From CAVPTL01 sp963794415 (GTDB lineage Bacteria; Actinomycetota; Thermoleophilia; Gaiellales; JAICJC01), in NCBI GenBank assembly GCA_963794415.1, contig CAWCDI010000001.1:1550001-1614000 (forward strand): a DNA stretch of 64,000 nt, read 5' to 3'. Positions 21,706 through 33,344 of this stretch are shown in pieces. How positions within the stretch are numbered: position 1 is the first letter of the stretch; each line of letters opens with the position of its first letter. The notes beneath the pieces are model-generated. The model did no database searches and was not told the origin of the DNA. It saw nothing but the letters and a program-made list of their open reading frames with translations. A program made the translations under genes and the position numbers.

Positions 21706-22681
21706 TCAAGCCATGCGGGACTTGAGCTCGGTGATCCGCTCGATCGGGCCGGGGTCGACGCCCCGCTCCAGCCCCGCGAAGTAGCTCACCCAGTCGCCCT
21801 GGGCGACCAGCGAGAACGCCCGCTCGAGCGACGTCTCGCCCTGCGCGTCGACGGCAACGGTGAGGTCGGCGTCGCCCGCGATCATGGCCTGGGCCGCGTC
21901 GAGCATCGACTGGTTCTCGGGCAGCTGATGGCGGTCGCGCAGGAACACCGCGGCGAAGTCGTGGCCCGCGGCGCCCGCCCAGCCCTCGATCTCGTTGTGG
22001 CCGACCTCGGGGAACGCGTGGCTGAAGGCGTGCATCTTGGCGTTCTCGTTGAGCTGCGTCTTCCACCGGTAGGCGACGATCGCGAGCGGCCCCGCGCCGT
22101 AGATCAGCGGGATGGTCTGCGACAGCGCACGCCCGAGCTCGCTCGGCTGCGCCGACGTCGGCGAGCTCGGCGCCGGCCGCCGCCTGCTCGGCCAGCCCCT
22201 CCGGGGCGAGCCGGTGGCGGCGAGGCGCCTCGGCGATGGCGCCGAACAGGTAGCCGAGCGCGGCCCGTGGGCGCAGTCCGCCCGGCACCTGGGCGAACGG
22301 CCCGCCCCACTCCGAGGCGAGCGACCCGAGCGTGCCGCCCGAGCCCACCGCGAGCACGGCAGCGCCCTGGGCGTGGGCCTGGCGGGCGCACGCGAGCGTC
22401 TCGGCCGTCTCGCCGGAGTAGCTGACGCACACCACCAGCGTGCCGGGGCCGGCGTAGGACGGCACGCCGAAGCCGCGCACGCGCGTCATCGGCACCGGGC
22501 AGGCGCCGGCGATCACGCCGCGCAGGAGCTCGCCGCCCAGGGCGGAGCCGCCCATGCCCGCCAGCACGACCGCGGAGGGCAGCGCGAGCTGCTCGCCGGC
22601 GGCGACGCCGATGCGGCCGCCCTCGCGCAGCTGCTCGGGCAGCTGCTCGATCGCTCCTCGGATGTTGTCGCTGTCTACCAA
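21706..22681 (-). CDS. Bifunctional phosphoglucose/phosphomannose isomerase
   Basis: The enzyme interconverts fructose-6-phosphate with glucose- or mannose-6-phosphate. The N-terminal SIS domain reads V-V-L-A-G-M-G-G-S-A-L-G-G-E-L-L and V-V-C-V-S-Y-S-G-E-T-A-E-T. The C-terminal piece has the family motif P-E-V-G-H-N-E-I-E-G-W. About 324 residues is right for the fused archaeal/actinobacterial type. The start is taken as the TTG at 22681, with GGGAG upstream; it overlaps the stop of the nucleotidyltransferase gene. A frameshift region lies near 22040-22200. Confidence 0.85.
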
Positions 22682-23544
22682 ACCGCTCCCTGGTGATTGA
22701 TCACGCCATTCTCCACGACCGCGCCGTCTGGCACACGGCCATCCGGCAGCACGACCGAGCGCGACACCCGCGCACCGGCGCCGATCACGCGCGCCCGCGC
22801 CCACGACCGAGTCGCGCACCTCGGCCCCGGCGCCGACCTGCGCGCCCGGGTCGATCAGGCTCTCGCCGCCCGATCGCGGCCAGGTTGGCCTCGAGGTACG
22901 ACTCCGGCGTCCCGATGTCGATCCACCTGCACTCCTGGGCCTGGGCGTACAGCCCGCGGCCGACGAGGGCAGGAAACACCTCGCGCTCGATCGACACCTG
23001 CCGGCCGGCCGGGATCGTCGCGATCACGGCCGGCTCGAGCACGTAGGTGCCGGCGTTGATGGTGCTCGCGGGCGGGACGCCCGTCGGGCTTCTCGACGAA
23101 CTGCCGCCACCTCGCCGTCGGCCTGCGGTGACCACCACGCCGTAGCGGCTGGGATCGGCGACGGTCTTGAGCGCGATCGTCGCCTGCGCGCCGCGGTCGC
23201 GGTGGGCGGCGACAAGGGCGGTGAGGTCGAGATCGGTGAGCAGGTCGCCGTTACACGCGACGAAGGTCTCGCCGATGCCGCGGGCGGCGTGCGCGATCGC
23301 ACCGCCGGTGCCGAGCGGCTCGTCCTCGACGACGTACTCGAGCCGGTCACCGAAGTGCGTCGCGAATCTGGTCGGGCTCGTAGCCGCACGCGAGGATCAC
23401 GCGATCGATGCCATGGCCGGCCAGATGCTCGAGCTGGTGCTCGAGAAACGGCCGGTTGGCGACCGGCAGCATCGCCTTCGGCGTCGTCAGCGTCAGCGGG
23501 CGCAGGCGCGTGCCGAGGCCGCCCACCAGGAGGACGGCGATCAT
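22675..23544 (-). CDS. Sugar-1-phosphate nucleotidyltransferase (mannose-1-P guanylyltransferase-like)
   Basis: The enzyme activates a sugar-1-phosphate with an NTP. The N-terminal motif is L-V-G-G-L-G-T-R-L-R-P-L-T, followed by T-P-K-A-M-L-P-V-A-N-R-P-F-L-E. The middle has N-A-G-T-Y-V-L-E-P and W-I-D-I-G-T-P-E-S-Y-L-E-A, then a C-terminal repeat region resembling a left-handed beta helix. Whether the product is GDP-mannose or an NDP-glucose cannot be decided from sequence; the phosphomannose isomerase next door favours mannose. About 289 residues with several indels. The ATG at 23544 overlaps the ugd stop. Confidence 0.8.
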
Positions 23545-24916
23545 GCCGGGCGTGGCGGAACCGGGCGCGGCGATCCGGGCGACGTCGTCGGGGTCGCTGG
23601 GCCGGCCCACCGACTCGTAGGCGAAGCCGGCCGCGCGCGCGGCCTCGGGATCGAGCAGGTTTCGGCCGTCGACGATCAGCGGCTGGGCCATCGCCTCGTG
23701 GACCGGCGGCGAGGCGAGCTCCCGGAACTCGTCCCACTCGGTCACGATCACCGCGGCGTCGGCGCCGGTCGACCGCCTCGAGCATCGAGTCCGGCGCGCA
23801 TCGACCTTGGGGTTGAGCACGTGCTCGGCGTTCTCCATCGCGACCGGGTCGTACACCACTACCGTCGCGCCCTCGGCGAGCAGCCGGTCGCACAGCACCA
23901 GGCTCGCGGCCTCGCGCATGTCGTCGGTGTTGGCCTTGAACGCGAGCCCCAGCACGGCGACGCGCCGGCCGCGCAGCGGGCCGAGGTGCTTCTCGAGCTT
24001 CCCCACCACCCGCCGCTTCTGCAGCTCGTTGACCTCGATCACCGAGGTCAAGCAGCTGGAAGTGGTAGCCGGTGTTGCCGGCGAGCTGCTTGAGCGCGCG
24101 CACGTCCTTGGGGAAGCACGAGCCGCCGTAGCCGATGCCCGGGCCGCAGGAAGTGCGGGCCGATGCGGGTGTCGAGGCCCATGCCGTCGGTCACGACCGA
24201 GACGTCGGCGCCGACCTCCTCGCACACGTTGGCGATCTCGTTGACGAACGAGATCTTGGCCGCCAGGAAGGCGTTGGACGCGTACTTGATCATCTCGGCC
24301 GAGGCCACGTCGGTGCGGATCAGCGGCGCGTCGATGCTCGCGTAGAGCGCGGCGACCGCGTCGCCGTCGGCCTGCTCGTAGGCGCCGATCACGATCCGGT
24401 CGGGGTGGCTGAAGTCGTCGACCGCCCGGCCCTCGCGCAGGAACTCGGGGTTCGAGACGTAGGCGATCTCGTCGCGCCCGGCGGCCCGCAGCTCGTCGCG
24501 CAGCCGGTCGCCGGTGCCGACGGGCACCGTGCTCTTCATCACCAGGATGAGCCGATCGCTCGGCCCCCGAGAGCTCGTCGATGACGGTGTGCACGCGCGA
24601 CAGGTCGGCGTCGCCCGAGTGCATCTGCGGAGTGTCCACGCACACGAACACGATCCGGCAGCGCTGCGAGCATCGGCGCCAGGTCGAGCGTGAACTCCAG
24701 CCGGTCGCGGTTTCGCGCCAGCACCGGCTCGACCTCGGGCTCGTAGATCGGCACGCGGCCCGCCTGCAGCGCCTCGATCCGGTCCGGGTTGATGTCGCGG
24801 CAGATCACGTCGAAGCCGAGATCGGCGAAGCAGACGGCGGTCACGAGGCCGACGTACCCAACCCCGATCACACCGATTGGCTGCCCGCCGGCGGCGGTTT
24901 TGGGGTCAATGCTCAT
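23541..24916 (-). CDS. ugd: UDP-glucose 6-dehydrogenase
   Basis: The enzyme makes UDP-glucuronate for surface polysaccharides with two NAD-dependent oxidations. The Rossmann motif is G-V-G-Y-V-G-L-V near residue 18. S-T-V-P-V-G-T-G-D, N-P-E-F-L-R-E-G and the catalytic Cys in G-Y-G-G-S-C-F-P-K-D-V (near 24130) are all visible, as is G-L-A-F-K-A-N-T-D-D-M-R-E-A in the C-terminal domain. About 458 residues is slightly long but normal. Frameshifts occur near 24670, 24565, 24145, 24050 and 23775. It lies with other sugar-nucleotide genes on one strand. Confidence 0.92.
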
Positions 24917-26044
24917 CGGTGGAGGCTGAGTATAGGTTTTTCACGGCCCGGCGATCGCCCTGTAGGAAGTCGACGAGCGCCCGCCGGTAGAGGGCGCAGC
25001 GACGCGATCTCGACGTACTCGTCGGGGCCGTGGTGACCGGCGCCCACCGGCCCGAACTCGGCGCTCGGCACGCCGCGCGAGAGGAACACGGCCGCGTCGG
25101 AGGCGCCGTCGCGGCCGACCGCGCGCGACTCGCGCCCGGCGGCGGCGAGCGCGCCGCGCAGGGCGGCGACGTGGCGCTCGGCCGGGTCGAGGTCGGCGGC
25201 GGCGACGTGGTACTCGACCTCTGACCGGCACGCCGAGGCCCCGCACCTGGGCGACGATCTCGTCGGGCTGCTGCTCGGGCAGGTAGCGGATGTCGAGGTG
25301 GACGGCGGCGTGGTCGGGCACCCGGTTGACCGCGTCGCCGCCGGTGATCCGGCCCAGGTTGACGGTCGGGCCGACCGCGAACAGCGGCGAGCGCTCGCTC
25401 CGTGAACGGCAGCCGCGCGACCTGCCGGGCCAGCTCGACCGCCTTCAGCACCGCGTTCTCGCCCAGCCAGGGGGTCGAGCCGTGCGCCGAGCGGCCGCGC
25501 ACGTCGAGCCGCAGCACGAGCGCGCCCTTGGCCTGGACGCCGACCTCGAGGTCGGTCGGCTCGCCCACGACCACGAACTCACCGACGTAGCCCGCCTCGG
25601 CGAGCCGGGCGGTCGCCTTGTGCTCGTGCGAGCGTGGCGCGCGACTCCTCGTCGGGCACGATCACGAGGCTGGGTGCGCAGCCCCGGCGCGACCGCAGGA
25701 TCGGCGGCGAGATCGGCGAGCGCCGCGAGCATCGCGGCGAGCGCGCCCTTCATGTCGTAGGCGCCGCGGCCGTACAGCCGGCCGGCGCTCTGCGCGCGGC
25801 ACGAACTGGGCGGGGTCGCCGGGCACGACGTCGACGTGGCTCGACCACACGATCGTGCGATCGCCGGAGCCCACGGTCGCGATGATCGACGAGCAGGCCG
25901 TCGAGCTCGACCTCGTGGTGCTCGATGCCGTGTCGCCTCGAGCCAGCCGCCGATGAACGAAACGGCGTCGCGGATGCCCTCCGGCCGGGAGGTGTCGAAG
26001 GCGATCAGGCGCTCGGCCAGAGCCAGCTCGTCGATAGTGGTCAC
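24906..26044 (-). CDS. M20-family metallopeptidase/deacylase
   Basis: This zinc enzyme resembles succinyl-diaminopimelate desuccinylase and related amidohydrolases. Metal-ligand motifs are seen in W-S-S-H-V-D-V-V-P-G-D, Y-G-R-G-A-Y-D-M-K-G-A-L-A-A and the D-E-E-S segment. The lid dimerisation domain begins V-G-E-P-T-D-L and contains G-R-S-A-H-G-S-T-P-W-L-G-E-N-A. The substrate cannot be assigned. The start is the GTG at 26044. Its stop overlaps the ugd start by 11 nt. Frameshifts near 25945, 25650, 25400 and 25220 interrupt it. Confidence 0.82.
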
Positions 26045-26082
26045 GGGCCGATTCTCGCAGAGGGACTACCCTTCTCGCCCCG

Positions 26083-27272
26083 ATGAGTGCACGCTCCCTG
26101 TGGCAGATGCAAGGCGACTGGACGGCCCGGCCGCGGTCGGCCGACGGCATCGGCCTGGACGTCGCGGTCGTGGGCGCCGGAGTCACGGGCTGCGCGTGCG
26201 CTCGGCGGCTCGCCGCAGCGGGCCTGCGGGTGGCCGTGCTGGACGGCCGCGAGGTCGCCGCCGGGGCGAGCGGCCGAAACGGCGGCTTCGCCTCGACCGG
26301 CACCGCCCTCGACTTCCCGGAGCTGGTCCGATCGGGTCGGCCTGGAGAGCGCCGTGGCGATGCACCGGCTGACCGAGACCGCGATGGACGAGATGGCGGC
26401 GATCGCCGGCGGCGAGCTCGTGCGCCGTACCGGCAGCGCCTGGCTCGCCGGCGACGATGAGGCCGACGGGTTGCAGGCGGCCGTCGCGGCGATGCAGGCG
26501 GCCGGGATCGCGTGCCGGCTCGACCCGGCGGCGCTGCCGGAGCGGATGCGGCCGTGGTACGAGATCGCCGCGGTCGTTGAGGCCGACGGGATGCTGCTGC
26601 CCGCCCGGTGGGTGCGCCGGCTCGCGGAGGCGGCCGTCGCGGCGGGTGCCGACGTCTACGAGCGCAGCGAGGTCACGGCCGTCGACGCCCGACGGGCCGG
26701 GCTGGGCGGTCACGCTCGCCGGGGCGAGCGCACGTCACGGCCGGCGCGGTCGTGGTCGCCTGCGACGGCCTCATCCCTAGCGCTGATCCCCGCGCTCGCC
26801 GGCGTCGTCTACCCCGTGCGCGGCCAGGTCGTCGCGACCGAGCCGCTGGCCGACACCGTGATCGCGCTGCCGACCCACTCCGACCACGGCTTCTTCTACT
26901 ACCGGCCGACCGATGACGGCAGGGTGACGCTCGGCGGAGGCCGGCACGCCGACGTCGAGGCCGAGTACACGACGCAGGAGGCGATCTCGGATCGCATCCA
27001 GGCGGCGATCGAGGGGTTCCTCAGCGAGCGGCTCGGCATCCCGGCCGAGCGCATCGAGCACCGCTGGGCGGGCATCATGGGCTTCTCGGCCGACATGCTG
27101 CCGGTGGTCGGCGAGCTCCCCGGAAGTCCCGGGCTGTGGGTGTGCGGCGGCTACAGCGGCGTCGGCAACGTGCCCGGCTTCGCACTCGGGCAACTCGTCG
27201 CCGACCGCATCGCCGGCGGCGCCGGCGACCCCCGTGAGCCAAGCGCTCGACGTGGCCCGCTTCGATGCATAA
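26083..27272 (+). CDS. FAD-dependent amino-acid oxidase/dehydrogenase (DAO family)
   Basis: The product oxidises an amine or D-amino acid with FAD. The N-terminal dinucleotide motif is V-A-V-V-G-A-G-V-T-G followed by G-A-S-G-R-N-G-G-F, typical of DadA/glycine-oxidase enzymes. The C-terminal part has Y-P-V-R-G-Q-V-V-A-T, F-Y-Y-R-P-T-D-D-G-R-V-T-L-G-G and V-C-G-G-Y-S-G-V-G-N-V-P. Indels near 26335, 26710 and 27220 shift the frame. Corrected, the gene ends with TAA at 27270-27272, inside the palindromic terminator shared with atpC. It is divergent from the M20 gene. Confidence 0.8.
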
Positions 27273-27297
27273 AAGGTGCCTGGCACCTTTTATGCAT
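27265..27297. terminator. Bidirectional intrinsic terminator between convergent genes
   Basis: A perfect 16-bp inverted repeat with a 1-nt centre (27281) occupies 33 bp. The core GGTGCC/GGCACC stem is flanked by A4 on one side and T4 on the other, so both transcripts end in a GC hairpin plus a U tract. The stop codons of the FAD oxidase (27270-27272) and atpC (27299-27297) lie on its two edges. Confidence 0.85.
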
Positions 27298-27702
27298 TAC
27301 TCGCTGGCGGTGACCAGGGCTTCGGCGAACGCCAGCTCGCGGCGCGCCGTTCTCGACGTCGTCCTCGCCGGCGGCCTCCACGGCCGCCTCGGCCGCTTCG
27401 AGCCGCGTGCGGGCCTCGGCCGCGTCGATCGCGTCCGAGCCCACCGCCTCACCCACGAGCAGCAGGGCGCGGTTCTCGCGCACCTGCAGGAAGCCCGCCG
27501 ACGTCGCGAAGCGGTGAACCGCCCCGCCGGCGTCGGTGATGCGCACCTCGCCGGCATCGACCAGCGAGACCAGCGGCGCGTGGTTGGCCAGGATGCCGAG
27601 CTGTCCGGCGGCGCCGGGCACGATCACCATCTGGGCCTCGTCCGCGTAGGCGGGGCCCTCGGGCGTGATCAGCTCGACCGGATACGGGGTGTACTCAGCC
27701 AC
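27297..27702 (-). CDS. atpC: F1 ATP synthase epsilon subunit
   Basis: Epsilon links the gamma shaft to the c-ring and regulates ATP hydrolysis. The sequence reads V-E-L-I-T-P-E-G, V-P-G-A-A-G-Q-L-G-I-L-A-N-H-A-P-L-V and G-F-L-Q-V-R-E-N-R-A-L-L-L, then a helical C-terminal hairpin. One extra base near 27345 shifts the last 15 codons, which end T-A-S-E. The GTG start at 27702 follows the atpD stop after one base, so the two are tightly coupled. About 134 residues is normal. Confidence 0.93.
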
Positions 27703-27703
27703 G

Positions 27704-29150
27704 TCAGGCCGGGGTCTTCATCTTCTCGGCGGCTTCCTGGGCCTCTTCGATCGTGCCGACGAGGTAGAAGGCCTGCTCGGGAAGCTCGTCGTGCTTGCCC
27801 TGGAGGATCTCGTCGAACGAGCGGATCGTGTCCTCGAGCTTCACGTACTTGCCCTCGGTGCCCGTGAACTGCTCGGCCACGAAGAACGGCTGGGACAGGA
27901 ACCGCTCGACCTTGCGGGCGCGCTGCACCACGACCTTGTCCTCGTCGGACAGCTCGTCCATGCCGAGGATGGCGATGATGTCCTGCAGATCCTTGTAGCG
28001 CTGCAGCACCTGCTGCACCTCGGTCGCCACGCGGTAGTGATCGTCGGAGACGACGCCGGGCTGGAGGATGCGCGACGTGGAGTCGAGCGGATCGACGGCC
28101 GGGTAGATGCCCTTCTCCGAGATGGAGCGCGAGAGCACCGTGGTGGCGTCGAGGTGGGCGAACGACGCGGCCGGGGCCGGGTCGGTCAGGTCGTCGGCAG
28201 GCACGTAGATGGCCTGCACCGAGGTGATCGAGCCCTTGTTGGTCGAGGTGATGCGCTCCTGCAGCTGGCCCATCTCGGTCGCCAGCGTGGGCTGGTAGCC
28301 CACGGCGCTCGGCATGCGGCCGAGCAGCGCCGACACCTCGGAGCCGGCCTGCACGAAGCGGAAGATGTTGTCGATGAAGAGCAGCACGTCCTGGCCGCCC
28401 TCGTCGCGGAAGTACTCGGCCATGGTGAGCGCCGAGAGGCCGACGCGCAGGCGGGCTCCCGGGCGGCTCGTTCATCTGGCCGTACACCAGCGCGGTCTTG
28501 TCGATCACGCCGGACTCGGACATCTCGAGGTAGAGGTCGTTGCCCTCGCGGGTGCGCTCGCCCACGCCGGCGAACACCGAGAGGCCGCCGTGCTGGGAGG
28601 CGATGTTGTTGATCAGCTCCTGGATCAGCACCGTCTTGCCCACGCCGGCACCGCCGAAGAGGCCGACCTTGCCGCCCTTCACGTACGGGGCGATGCAGAT
28701 CGATCACCTTGATGCCGGTCTCGAAGATCTCGACCGTCGGCGAGAGATCCTCGAAGGCGGGCGGATCACGGTGGATCTGCCAGCGCTCGCCGCCCTCGGG
28801 CAGCGCCGTCGCCCTTGTCGACGGGCTCGCCGAGCACGTTGAAGATCCGGCCGAGGGTGACCTCGCCGACCGGCACCGTGATGGGGCCACCGGTGTCGAC
28901 CACGTCGAGGCCGCGGGAGAGGCCGTCGGTCGCGTCCATGGCGATGGCGCGCACGCGGCCGTCGCCGACGTGCTGCTGCACCTCGGCGATCAGCGTGGTG
29001 CTCGAGTCCGATCCGTCTGCCGCCGGGAGCTGCGATCGAGAGCGCGTTGTAGATCGAGGGCAGCGCGCCCGGGAACACCGCATCAATGACGACGCCTCGG
29101 ATCTCGACGATCGTACCGACGTTGCCGGACTGGTCATTCTCACTCGACAT
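27704..29150 (-). CDS. atpD: F1 ATP synthase beta subunit
   Basis: Beta carries the catalytic nucleotide sites. Walker A is G-G-A-G-V-G-K-T-V-L-I near 28650, followed by V-G-E-R-T-R-E-G-N-D-L-Y; Walker B is V-L-L-F-I-D-N-I-F-R-F. The C-terminal 240 codons are in one clean frame. Indels near 29030, 28810, 28700 and 28460 break the first half. The ATG at 29150 has GGAGGAG 4 nt upstream. It is separated from atpG by 7.7 kb of unrelated genes, which is unusual. Confidence 0.96.
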
Positions 29151-29185
29151 GAAACTCCTCCGAAAGGACTGCAGGGCAGCAGGAC

Positions 29186-29696
29186 TCAAGGGCTCTGCAG
29201 AGCCAGTCCGTATGCTACCCGACCAGGTTGCTGGGCGAGCGGAGGAAGCTGCTGCGGAAGCATGACGGCGACGCGGTGGTGCTGGTCATCACCGACTGCC
29301 TGGCCCACCGGTACGACATGTTGGTCGGCCGGGATCGTCGCGAGCTCCGCCGAGCGAGTCAACGTGTGCGGGCGCCGACGACGAGCATCGCGAAGGCGAT
29401 GGCCACGACCGCGACGGCGCCCACCGCCCAGCCGGGCGCGAACGCGATCCTGCGCCGCCGGCGCTGCGCGGGCGCTCGCGACCTCGACCAGCGGCGGGAC
29501 ACGCCGAACCGGCGTGCGCGCATCGAGCAGCGAGACGGACTCCATCTTCGCAACGGCTGTTGCGCACTCGGCGCAGGCGCGGCAGTGTGCCGCAGCACCC
29601 TCCGCTGGCGGAAAGCGCGACAGCTCTCCATCGAGCGCCGCCGACGCGTCCATCAGGACGTCCCGGCATTCGTGTCCTGGAACCTCGCATACTCAC
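29186..29696 (-). CDS. Putative zf-HC2 membrane anti-sigma factor
   Basis: Correcting one extra base near 29683 gives an N-terminus with H-E-C-R-D-V-L, A-A-L-D-G-E-L, then A-H-C-R-A-C-A-E-C. This matches the zinc-binding anti-sigma motif H-x3-C-x2-C. One membrane helix follows (A-V-G-A-V-A-V-V-A-I-A-F-A-M-L-V-V near 29385), then about 65 exported residues read in another frame. Such proteins hold an ECF sigma factor at the membrane, but no sigma gene is adjacent. It lies 35 nt upstream of atpD on the same strand. The start could be ATG 29690 or GTG 29696. Confidence 0.6.
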
Positions 29697-29726
29697 TCTC
29701 TTGGACGGCCCCGTAAGCGGCGAATG

Positions 29727-30125
29727 TTAGATCAGGTTATGTCGTCCATCGACAAGAGTGGCCACGAGGACAACCACAATTCCCACTGAGACCAGAACCC
29801 ACGAGATCGCCTGGGTCTCACGGCGCTCATCCGGGGTCTTGAACCGGGCCGTCCCTTGCAACGAGACGAACATGCCGCCGAGCCCTCGCGGCGCTCGTCC
29901 TCGTCCTCGGTGCGCACCGGCGGCCTTGTCGAGGCGAAGAAGGCGAGGACCACGCAGCGCCGAGCCCGCCAGGTAGAGGCCCACCGAGTCACCGCCCGGC
30001 GCGGGCCCGCGCCCAGCACGAGCCCGATCGCGGCGGACGCAAGCGACGTCGCCGGCGATGACGACCACCGTGAGCACCGCAAACCGGCGGAGCCCCCGAA
30101 GGAGGGTGCCGAGTCGCTCCGCCAC
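29727..30125 (-). CDS. Small membrane protein of unknown function
   Basis: I cannot name a family. The N-terminus L-R-R-F-A-V-L-T-V-V-V-I-A-G is the first of probably three hydrophobic segments. A middle one is read in another frame, and the last is W-V-L-V-S-V-G-I-V-V-V-L-V-A-T-L. Between them lies an acidic/basic loop and a G-M-F-V-S-L-Q-G-T-A-R-F-K-T-P stretch. Indels near 30040 and 29890 must be corrected to join them, giving about 133 residues. The GTG at 30125 is 9 nt after the oppF stop, so it is in the transporter operon. Confidence 0.55.
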   Translation of the reverse strand: MAERLGTLLRGLRRFAVLTVVVIAGDVACVRRDRARAGRGPAPGGDSVGLYLAGSALRGPRLLRLDKAAGAHRGRGRAPRGLGGMFVSLQGTARFKTPDERRETQAISWVLVSVGIVVVLVATLVDGRHNLI

Positions 30126-30134
30126 CCGCCGCGG

Positions 30135-31187
30135 CTACTCGCCGAGGCCGGCTGCGGCGGGCTGCGACGGCAGCTTGAGATCTGCCATCGGCCACGTCTC
30201 GAGCGGGAAGTGGCAGGCCGCGTAGTGGCCCGGATCCTTCTCCTCGAGCAGCGGCTCGACCATGTCGCACACGCCCGCCTGCGACCGCGGGCAGCGCGTG
30301 TGGAACCGGCACGCCGCGGGCGGGTTGAGCGGGCTCGGCACGTCGCCCTCGAGCACCACCGACTTGCGCTCGCGCGCGACGGCGGGGTTGGGGATCGGCA
30401 CCGCCGAGAGCAGCGCGCCCGAGTACGGGTGCCGGGGATGGTCGTAGAGCTGCTCGCCCGTGGCGGTCTCGACGATCTTCCCGAGGTACATGACCGCGGC
30501 ACGATCGGAGATGTGGCGCACCACGTCCAGGTCGTGGGCGATGAACACGTAGGTCAGGTCGAACTCGCGCTGCAGCTGCTTCAGCAGGTTCAGGATCTGG
30601 GCCTGCACCGACACGTCGAGCGCCGAGACGGGCTCGTCGCAGACGATCAGCTTGGGCCGGATCGCCAGCGCGCGGGCCACGCCGATGCGCTGTCGCTGGC
30701 CGCCGGAGAACTCGTGCGGGAACCGGTTGTAGTGCTCGGGGTTGAGGCCCACGATGTCGAGCAGCTCCTGCACGCGCTTCTTGCGGTCGGCCTTGGTGCC
30801 CACCTTGTTCACGTCGAGCGCCTCGCCGACGATCTGGCCCACGCGCATGCGGCCGTTCAGCGACGCCTGCGGATCCTGGAACACCATCATCAGCTCGCGG
30901 CGCACCTTGAGCAGATCCTTGCCCTTCATGGTGGTGATGTCCTGGCCGTCGAACATGATCTTGCCGCCGGTCGGATCGAGCAGCCGCATGATGCAGCGCG
31001 CCATCGTGGACTTGCCGCAGCCCGACTCGCCCACCACTCCCAGCGTCTCGCCGCGCTTGACGCTGAACGACACGCCGTCCACCGCCTTCACGCGTCGCGA
31101 CCTCCTTCTGGAAGATGATGCCGCGGGTGACCGGGAAGTGCTTCTCGAGGTTCTCGACGATCAGCAGGTCGTCTGTCTCGGGAGCGC

Positions 31188-31191
<4 letters not shown>
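30135..31191 (-). CDS. oppF: Oligopeptide ABC transporter ATPase (OppF-like)
   Basis: This is the second nucleotide-binding subunit of the peptide importer. Walker A is G-E-S-G-C-G-K-S-T, the signature F-S-G-G-Q-R-Q-R and Walker B L-I-V-C-D-E-P-V-S-A-L-D. The C-terminal oligopeptide extension has C-R-F-H-T-R-C and the associated Cys residues that bind an iron-sulfur cluster in some homologues. The N-terminal 33 codons are in another frame, joined near 31095. The ATG at 31191 overlaps the oppD stop (ATGA). Confidence 0.93.
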
Positions 31192-32210
<1,019 letters not shown>

Positions 32211-32236
32211 CTAGCGCACCCCGATCGGGCCGGGGA

Positions 32237-33251
32237 TCACGTGAGTCTGATCCGCGGGTCGATGAACGCGTACAGGAGATCGATGATGAAGTTCACGATG
32301 ATCACCACGATGCGTGGCGAACACCACCACCCCGAGCGTCACCGCGTAGTCGAACTGGCCGAGCGATTTGATCGCGACGTAGCCGAGGCCGGGAAGGCTG
32401 AACACGAGCTCGATGATGACCGCGCCGCCGAGTGCGAGGGCGACGTCCATGCCGAACATGGTGACGATCGGGAGCACGGCGTTGCGCAGCACGTGCGAGC
32501 GCAGCACCACGCGCTCGGGCGCGCCCTTGGCGCGGGCGGTGCGGACGTAGTCCTCGGAGAGCGTCGAGCGCACCGTCGAGCGGATGACGCGCACGTAGAA
32601 GGCGGTGTAGCCGAAGGCGAACACGCCCCACGGCAGGAGCATGGCGTGGAACCAGTCCCAGGGCCCGCCGCACGTCTGCCCGGCCGACCCGCCGGTGAAG
32701 TTGCAGTAGGTGCCGAACGGGAACAGCGAGAACGCCGGGAAGCTGATGCGGGCCCAGATGCCCTGTGGTGGGCAGGTAGCCGAGCATGTAGATGACGATC
32801 AGCCCGAGCCATACCGGGTGCACTGAGATACCGATCAGCACGCCCACCATGGCGAAACGGTCGAGTCTTCGACCGCGGTCTGATGGCCGAGTAGACGCCG
32901 ATGATGAAGGCGACGATCAGCCACAGGATGGCCCCTCCGATGACCAGGCTCGCAGTGATGGGGATGGCGGCGCCGACGATGGAGTTGACGCTCTGCCGGT
33001 TGGCATACGAGTAGCCAAGATTCTGGTGCACGACCAGCTGATCCAGGAAGTGCCAGTACTGCTCGTACAGCGGCCGGTCGAGATACAGCTTGTGCGAGAC
33101 CATCTTGATGGTCGCGGGCGATCGCCGACTTGCCGGCGATGTTGCGGGCCGGGTTGAACGGGATCACATAGAAGATCACGAACGTCACCAGCGTCACTGC
33201 GAGAAACAGCAGGATGGCCCACAGGAGTCGTCTGATGATGTAGCGGATCAT
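32237..33251 (-). CDS. oppB: Oligopeptide ABC transporter permease (OppB-like)
   Basis: This membrane subunit begins M-I-R-Y-I-I-R-R-L-L-W-A-I-L-L-F-L-A-V, the usual OppB/DppB start. The conserved permease loop is visible in R-T-A-R-A-K-G-A-P-E, followed by L-R-N-A-V-L-P-I-V-T. Five or six hydrophobic helices can be assembled from three frames. Indels near 33115, 32870, 32765, 32675 and 32310 break it. With the last corrected the protein ends F-I-D-P-R-I-R-L-T and TGA at 32237. About 338 residues. Confidence 0.88.
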
Positions 33252-33344
33252 TGGTTGCAGGGAGTGCGTGGTACGAGGTGGGTGCGGGGGTGCCGGTTGC
33301 CCGGCACCCCCACGGTGGTGCTCAGATCGAGAGTCGCTCCTCGA

